From Sulfidibacter corallicola (GTDB lineage: Bacteria > Acidobacteriota > Holophagae > Acanthopleuribacterales > Acanthopleuribacteraceae), in the NCBI RefSeq assembly GCF_017498545.1, contig NZ_CP071793.1:5295001-5359000 (forward strand): a stretch of DNA of 64,000 nucleotides, in the 5' to 3' direction. The notes under the pieces are model-generated. The model was not told where the DNA came from. It ran no database searches and saw only the letters and a program-made list of their open reading frames with translations. Positions within the stretch are counted from its first letter, which is position 1. Each line of letters starts with the position of its first letter. The position numbers and the translations under genes were made by a program. Positions 59,832 to 64,000 of the stretch are shown here, one piece after another.

Positions 59832-61193
59832 GTGGACGTTAAACAACATGAAATCAATTTTCGCTATGACGAGATAACCAAGGACATCCTGCGCACCCTG
59901 GAAAAGCCCGGCCTGCCGTACTGGATCATGATCGCCCTGATCATGGGTGGCCTGGCCTTCGGGATCGTGGCTTGGATGTACCAAATCAAGGAAGGTATGG
60001 GCGTCGCCGGCCTCAACCACCCGGTAGGTTGGGGTGTATACATCACCGACTTCGTATTCTGGGTCGGTATCGGTCACGCGGGTACCTTGATTTCGGCGAT
60101 CTTGTTCCTGTTCCGCGCCAAGTGGCGCAACGCCATCTTCCGCAGTGCGGAAGCCATGACCATCTTCGCGGTTTTGACCGCGGCATTATTCCCGTTGATT
60201 CACGTCGGCCGTGTTTGGGTCGCCTGGTGGTTGATTCCCTATCCCAACCAGCGCGAGTTGTGGGTGAACTTCCGCTCGCCGCTGCTGTGGGACGTATTCG
60301 CCATCAACACCTACTTCTCGGTCTCGGCCATCTTTTTCTGCATCGGCCTGATCCCCGACGTGGCGGCCATCCGCGACAAAGCGCGCGGCATGCGCAAAAC
60401 CATTTACACCTTCATGTCGCTGGGCTTCGACAACTCCAACCACCAATGGCGCCACTACATGGCCGGTTACGGCTTCTTCGCCGCACTGGCCACGCCGCTG
60501 GTTCTCTCGGTTCACTCGGTCGTAAGTTGGGACTTCGCGGTATCGATCGTGCCCGGTTGGCACTCGACCCTGTTCGCGCCCTACTTCGTCGCCGGTGCCG
60601 TATTCTCCGGGATGGCGATGGTTATGACCATCCTGATCCCGTTCCGGTCGATCTTCAAGTTGGAGAAGTACCTGACCACCTGGCACTTCGACATGATGTC
60701 ACGCCTGGTCATGCTGACCGGCTCCATCGTGACCTACTCCTACCTCACCGAGTATTTCATCGCCTGGTACAGCGACGACCCGTTCGAGATGTTCATCTTC
60801 TACGAGCGCGCCTTCGGTAAGTACCAACTGCCCTTCATGCTGATGTTCGGCTGCAACTGTGTGATTCCGCTGCTGCTGTGGTTCCGGGGAATCCGGACCA
60901 ACCTCAAGGCGCTGTGGGTGATCACGATTTTCGTCAACATCGGTATGTGGTTCGAGCGCTTCAACATCATCGTCAGCTCCCTCGCGCAGGAATTCGATCC
61001 CTACTCCTGGGGCTGGTACGTGCCGAGCTGGGTCGAGATGGGAATCACCTTGGGATCCTTCTGCTGGTTCTTCATGTGGTTCTTCCTCTTCATCAAGTTC
61101 TTCCCCTCGCTGGCGCTCACCGAGATGAAAGAAATTGCCGATCCGCCGCATTCCGGCAAAGGCCATTCGGCGCACGGTAAGGAGGCCGCGTAA
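59832..61193 (+). CDS. actC: Alternative complex III subunit C, NrfD-type quinol oxidase
   Basis: 453 residues, about ten spans. NrfD/PsrC-family signatures: VYITDFVFWVGIGHAGTLISAILFL (the GIGHAGTLIS part lines the quinol site), HVGRVW, and conserved charged residues in the second bundle. It oxidises menaquinol or ubiquinol and may move protons. The start is GTG; the ribosome site is the GAGGGTGAG before it. The stop overlaps actD (TAATG). Confidence 0.94.
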   Translation: MDVKQHEINFRYDEITKDILRTLEKPGLPYWIMIALIMGGLAFGIVAWMYQIKEGMGVAGLNHPVGWGVYITDFVFWVGIGHAGTLISAILFLFRAKWRNAIFRSAEAMTIFAVLTAALFPLIHVGRVWVAWWLIPYPNQRELWVNFRSPLLWDVFAINTYFSVSAIFFCIGLIPDVAAIRDKARGMRKTIYTFMSLGFDNSNHQWRHYMAGYGFFAALATPLVLSVHSVVSWDFAVSIVPGWHSTLFAPYFVAGAVFSGMAMVMTILIPFRSIFKLEKYLTTWHFDMMSRLVMLTGSIVTYSYLTEYFIAWYSDDPFEMFIFYERAFGKYQLPFMLMFGCNCVIPLLLWFRGIRTNLKALWVITIFVNIGMWFERFNIIVSSLAQEFDPYSWGWYVPSWVEMGITLGSFCWFFMWFFLFIKFFPSLALTEMKEIADPPHSGKGHSAHGKEAA

Positions 61194-61702
61194 TGAGTAT
61201 CGAGAGCACACCCGGCGTACTGGGTATCTACTCCCACATGGATACCCTGATCGATGCCATCAAACACTTCAAGTCCCGGGGCCGCGATGACATCAAGGTG
61301 CATTCGCCTTGTCCCCACCACGATTTGGACCACGCGCTCGACGAACCCGTGAGCCCGGTTCGGCGGTTCACCCTGTTGGGCGGCCTGACCGGTTGTTCCT
61401 TCGGCTACCTGTTCACGTCCTTCGGATCGCTGGAATGGATTCTGCCCACCTCCGGCAAGCCGATCGTGTCACCCGTGGCCTTCACCGTGGTTGCGTTCGA
61501 GCTGACGATTCTGTTCGGCGCGCTGTTCACCCTGTTGGGGATCGTTCTCAACGCCAAGCTTTTCACCAAGCGCAAGACGTTGTATGACGATCGGTTCACC
61601 GACGACAAGTTCGGCATTTTCATTCCCTGCACCCGCAGTGAGTACGAGGCCATGACCAAGGAACTCACCGACCACGGGGCAGAGGAGGTGAAGCATGCTT
61701 AA
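61193..61702 (+). CDS. actD: Alternative complex III subunit D (DUF3341)
   Basis: 169 residues. The cytoplasmic N-terminal domain (GIYSHMDTLIDAIKHF, FKSRG) is the DUF3341 fold. Two spans follow (FTLLGGLTGCSFGYLFTSFG and FTVVAFELTILFGALFTLLG). The C-terminal part returns to the cytoplasm (DRFGIF-type, here DKFGIFIPC). It is a small structural subunit next to ActC. It overlaps actC at TAATG and actE by 8 bp, showing tight translational coupling. Confidence 0.92.
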   Translation: MSIESTPGVLGIYSHMDTLIDAIKHFKSRGRDDIKVHSPCPHHDLDHALDEPVSPVRRFTLLGGLTGCSFGYLFTSFGSLEWILPTSGKPIVSPVAFTVVAFELTILFGALFTLLGIVLNAKLFTKRKTLYDDRFTDDKFGIFIPCTRSEYEAMTKELTDHGAEEVKHA

Positions 61703-62279
61703 CAGGAAACTGCTGCTGCTTCTGACCGTGGCGCTTTGCTGCACCGCGCTCATCGCCGGGTACAATCGACCCTACGCCTGGTGGCCCTGGATCGACATGA
61801 GCGAGCAGCACATCATCAAGCCCTTCGAGGACGATGGTTTGCGAGATCCCGCGGAGGGCAGCGTGTCCGTGGGTCAGTGGGAACCGACGCCCACCAAGAT
61901 CGAGCTGATGACCGCGCCCGACAAGTACACCGACTTTAAGAATCCGGTCGCCGCCACCGAAGCATCGATCGCCACGGGCAAGGAGCTGTACGAGACCTAT
62001 TGCTGGACTTGTCACGGCACCGAAATGAGCCCCGATCCCGCCGCCAAGTCTCCGGTCCAACGCGGTGGGAAGTCCTTCTACCGCGAAGGTGCCGAGTTTA
62101 CCGGCATGCCCGGTGCGGACATCAATTTGATCAAGCTTCGTTCCGATGAAGAAAACTTCGCCACCATGACTCACGGTTCAGCCATCATGAAACGGGTTTC
62201 CTACCACCTGAGTCCGGAAGAACGGTGGCATGTAGTGAACTACATTCGGTCCATCGCCAACAAGGTAGATCAACAGTAG
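61695..62279 (+). CDS. actE: Alternative complex III subunit E, monoheme cytochrome c
   Basis: 194 residues. A hydrophobic N-terminus (LLLLLTVALCCTALIAG) acts as signal or anchor; a Cys pair there could be lipid-modified as in other ACIIIs. One heme site, CWTCH, with the distal Met probably in GMPGAD or TMTHGSAIM. The C-terminal helix LSPEERWHVVNYIRSI is typical of class I cytochromes. It likely passes electrons on to a terminal oxidase. GAGGAGG before the ATG. Confidence 0.93.
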   Translation: MLNRKLLLLLTVALCCTALIAGYNRPYAWWPWIDMSEQHIIKPFEDDGLRDPAEGSVSVGQWEPTPTKIELMTAPDKYTDFKNPVAATEASIATGKELYETYCWTCHGTEMSPDPAAKSPVQRGGKSFYREGAEFTGMPGADINLIKLRSDEENFATMTHGSAIMKRVSYHLSPEERWHVVNYIRSIANKVDQQ

Positions 62280-62293
62280 AAGAGGTTAGTGCA

Positions 62294-63643
62294 GTGCATC
62301 ATCATCATTCCGATTATGTTGACGTCGTCAGCGCAAAGGGACCAGCCAAGCTGAGCTCCACGACGAAGGCCATCTTCATCCTGATGATCCTTGTTGGGTT
62401 CGGAGTCTTCGGCGTCCTCGCCTTCGGCATCCAAGGCAAGGAGCGCCTGGGTTGGATCGCGTTCCTTCACAATACATATTTTTTCACTCTGCTCTCCGCC
62501 GCGGGTGTGGTGACGGCCGCCATCATGCAAGTCACCCGATCGCATTGGGGACGTACCATCAAACGCTTCGCCGAAGCGACCGGCGCTTTTCTGCCGTTCG
62601 CGTTCGTCTGCATCCTGGTTCTCTACCTCGGCGTAGAGCATCTCTATGAATGGGATGCCGACAAGGAAGCGCTTCACCACTATCACAACAAGCACATCTG
62701 GCTGGAAAAGAATTTCTGGTTCGTGCGCCAGCTCGTTTGGGTCGGTGCGCTGATCGTCGTTTCGAAAGTCTTCCTCAAGTGGTCGACGCGACCCGATCAG
62801 GGTTTGGCCCACGAGAAGAACCCGCAGCTCTGGTCCGGTGTTTCCGGCTGGAAGGGTGCGGCTTCCGAAATCGAATCCTGCCAGGCAAAACAAAGCAAAT
62901 GGGCCGTGTTCTACTGCATCGCCTTCCCGGTCTGTGTATCCATGCTGGCCTACGACCTGATCATGTCGCTGGACTTCCGCTGGTTCTCGGCGATGTTCGG
63001 CGGTTGGAACTTCACCACCGCGATCCTGACGGGTTGGAGTTCGATGGTCATCATCAGCTACCTGATGAGCACCCGCTTCGGTGTCGACCACTACATCTCC
63101 AAGCCGGTATACCACGATCTCGGCAAGCTGACCTTCGGGTTCACGGTCGTATGGGGATACCTGTTCTTCGCCCAATGGCTCGTCATTTGGTACGGCAACC
63201 TGGGCCATGAAACCGGTTACCTCCTGACCCGCTTCTACGACCCGGTCTGGCGTCCGCTCTCGCTCTGCGTGTTTGCCGGGGTGTTCCTGATTCCGTTCAT
63301 CATCGGTCTCAGCAAGCAGATCAAGATGTCGCCCAAGACCTTCGGCCCCCTGGCCCTGTTGAGCTTGGGTGCCGTGTGGTTGGAGCGTTTCATTCTGATC
63401 GCTCCCGCCTCCATGTACTTCAACCGCAACGAAGGCAAGTACTGGTCCGAGAATCCTTTTGGCCCCAACGGTGAAACTCTCGGTGAGCCCTTGGGCAACG
63501 CGGTTTCCATCCTGATGGCGGATGCCGCCGTGGCGCTCGGATTCCTCGGCGTGTTCGGCTTGCTCTACGCGGGCTGGTTGTACAAGCGTCCGATCATGGT
63601 CATTTCCGATCCGCGCTTGGACATGGGCGTCAATCGCCACTGA
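62294..63643 (+). CDS. actF: Alternative complex III subunit F
   Basis: 449 residues, about ten spans. It is an NrfD-like paralogue of ActC. Blocks: RLGWIAFLHNTYFFTLL, GAFLPFAFVCILVLYLG, LDFRWFSAMFGGWNFTTA and HDLGKLTFGFTVVWGYLFF (the last two typical of ActF). A His-rich N-terminus (HHHHSDY) precedes them. GTG start, AGAGG 8 nt upstream; the frame is open another 23 codons inside actE. It completes the ACIII set. A cytochrome oxidase locus (coxMNOP-type) often follows, but a terminator comes next here. Confidence 0.94.
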   Translation: MHHHHSDYVDVVSAKGPAKLSSTTKAIFILMILVGFGVFGVLAFGIQGKERLGWIAFLHNTYFFTLLSAAGVVTAAIMQVTRSHWGRTIKRFAEATGAFLPFAFVCILVLYLGVEHLYEWDADKEALHHYHNKHIWLEKNFWFVRQLVWVGALIVVSKVFLKWSTRPDQGLAHEKNPQLWSGVSGWKGAASEIESCQAKQSKWAVFYCIAFPVCVSMLAYDLIMSLDFRWFSAMFGGWNFTTAILTGWSSMVIISYLMSTRFGVDHYISKPVYHDLGKLTFGFTVVWGYLFFAQWLVIWYGNLGHETGYLLTRFYDPVWRPLSLCVFAGVFLIPFIIGLSKQIKMSPKTFGPLALLSLGAVWLERFILIAPASMYFNRNEGKYWSENPFGPNGETLGEPLGNAVSILMADAAVALGFLGVFGLLYAGWLYKRPIMVISDPRLDMGVNRH

Positions 63644-63670
63644 TCGATCATCACCCACGTTTCAATAAAA

Positions 63671-63706
63671 GCCGCTCGGCGACCTCGGTTGCCGGGCGGC
63701 TTTTTT
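63671..63706. terminator. Bidirectional terminator after actF
   Basis: GCCGCTCGGC ... GCCGGGCGGC stem, A4 before and T6 after. It ends the act operon and the convergent gene at the window edge. Confidence 0.85.
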
Positions 63707-63710
63707 GCGT

Positions 63711-64000
63711 TCAAATGGCGATTAACGCGATCGACAGGGCCGCGATCAATACGATCAACAGGCTCAAGAGATAAACTGCGGCCAGCAAGCCGAATTTGAG
63801 GAACGTTTTCCAATAGGCCTGTTGGTAGACGTATTGCAGCGCGAGAAAAAGATAGACGGCACTTGCCGTGAAGCCACCCAGAAAACACAATCCGGTCCAC
63901 CAGCCGCTGTCGATCAACCAGAAGCTCCATACCATCAACGAATAAAAAGAGAACAGGAAGGCATGGTAGTGGAAGGCAAAAATGACGTGGTCGATGTACA
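63711..64000 (-). CDS. Membrane protein, C-terminal part, runs off the window (DUF3667-like)
   Basis: Only the last 96 codons are visible; the frame is open at the right edge. Start YIDHVIFAFHYHAFLF matches the conserved YxDHxVFxxHxHxF motif of DUF3667 membrane proteins. Three spans are visible, and it ends in the hydrophobic LSLLIVLIAALSIALIAI. The N-terminal zinc-ribbon usual in that family would lie outside. Function unknown. Convergent with actF across a shared terminator. Confidence 0.7.
   Translation of the reverse strand, partial: YIDHVIFAFHYHAFLFSFYSLMVWSFWLIDSGWWTGLCFLGGFTASAVYLFLALQYVYQQAYWKTFLKFGLLAAVYLLSLLIVLIAALSIALIAI

Noticed and set aside
56963..59857. 964-codon antisense ORF opposite actB
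   Set aside because: Shadow of the actB reading frame; the plus-strand product has clear Fe-S motifs.

Overview
The window is a stretch of bacterial chromosome carrying about 48 protein genes, five tRNA genes and one likely structured RNA gene. It has no transposon, prophage or CRISPR array. The organism is Gram-negative (outer-membrane barrels, lipopolysaccharide heptosyltransferase family, P-ring protein FlgI), flagellated, and respires through alternative complex III (actABCDEF). That complex, an EF-G resembling the spirochaete/mitochondrial type, serine/threonine kinase and SpoIIE-phosphatase signalling, and cNMP/FHA proteins fit Acidobacteriota, perhaps the Holophagae/Acanthopleuribacter side. 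This placement is inference; the window has no rRNA.

Layout. 1-7.7 kb: a left-truncated outer-membrane protein, an RdgC-like protein, a cNMP-binding/FHA protein, a vapBC toxin-antitoxin pair with its operator, a PduO-type cobalamin adenosyltransferase and an orphan membrane protein. 7.7-12.1 kb: a HAMP/PP2C phosphatase, a Ser/Thr kinase with a zinc ribbon, and rpmB. 12.1-17.4 kb: a GT9 glycosyltransferase, maleylacetoacetate isomerase, two tandem RlaP-like nucleotidyltransferases and a divergent aminotransferase. 17.4-22.9 kb: the flagellar operon flgI-flgJ-flgM-(unknown)-flgN-flgK-flgL on the minus strand. 23-27 kb: an unknown membrane coiled-coil protein and an overlapping pair of U32-family proteins, one with and one without the Fe-S cysteines. 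27.2-30.4 kb: a sugar-nucleotide epimerase and an Fe-S assembly operon (Rrf2 regulator, IscS, A-type carrier).

30.4-38.3 kb: a membrane GT2 glycosyltransferase, an overlapping ECF sigma/anti-sigma pair, a Tyr/His- and Arg/Ser-rich secreted protein, a small outer-membrane barrel, and an 842-residue protein whose C-terminus looks like a CHAT protease that has lost its catalytic dyad. 38.5-47.6 kb: purC, tRNA-Phe, recA, a 1012-residue TPR protein, fusA and a hypothetical gene. 47.6-49.5 kb: a non-coding region with a 6S-like RNA, then tRNA-Tyr, tRNA-Ser(GCT), tRNA-Gln and tRNA-Ser(CGA) with very stable hairpins between them. 49.5-55.6 kb: cinA, rfbC, a dicarboxylate/amino-acid symporter and glmS. 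56.2-63.6 kb: the complete actABCDEF operon, then a terminator and a gene running off the right edge.

The strongest leads are the 6S-like RNA, the tandem RlaP-like nucleotidyltransferases (family members occur in RNA-repair contexts), the cysteine-free U32 paralogue overlapping its cysteine-bearing partner, and the degenerate CHAT/TPR protein. None is a proven new system. All assignments come from reading the sequence and recalled family motifs; no search was run.
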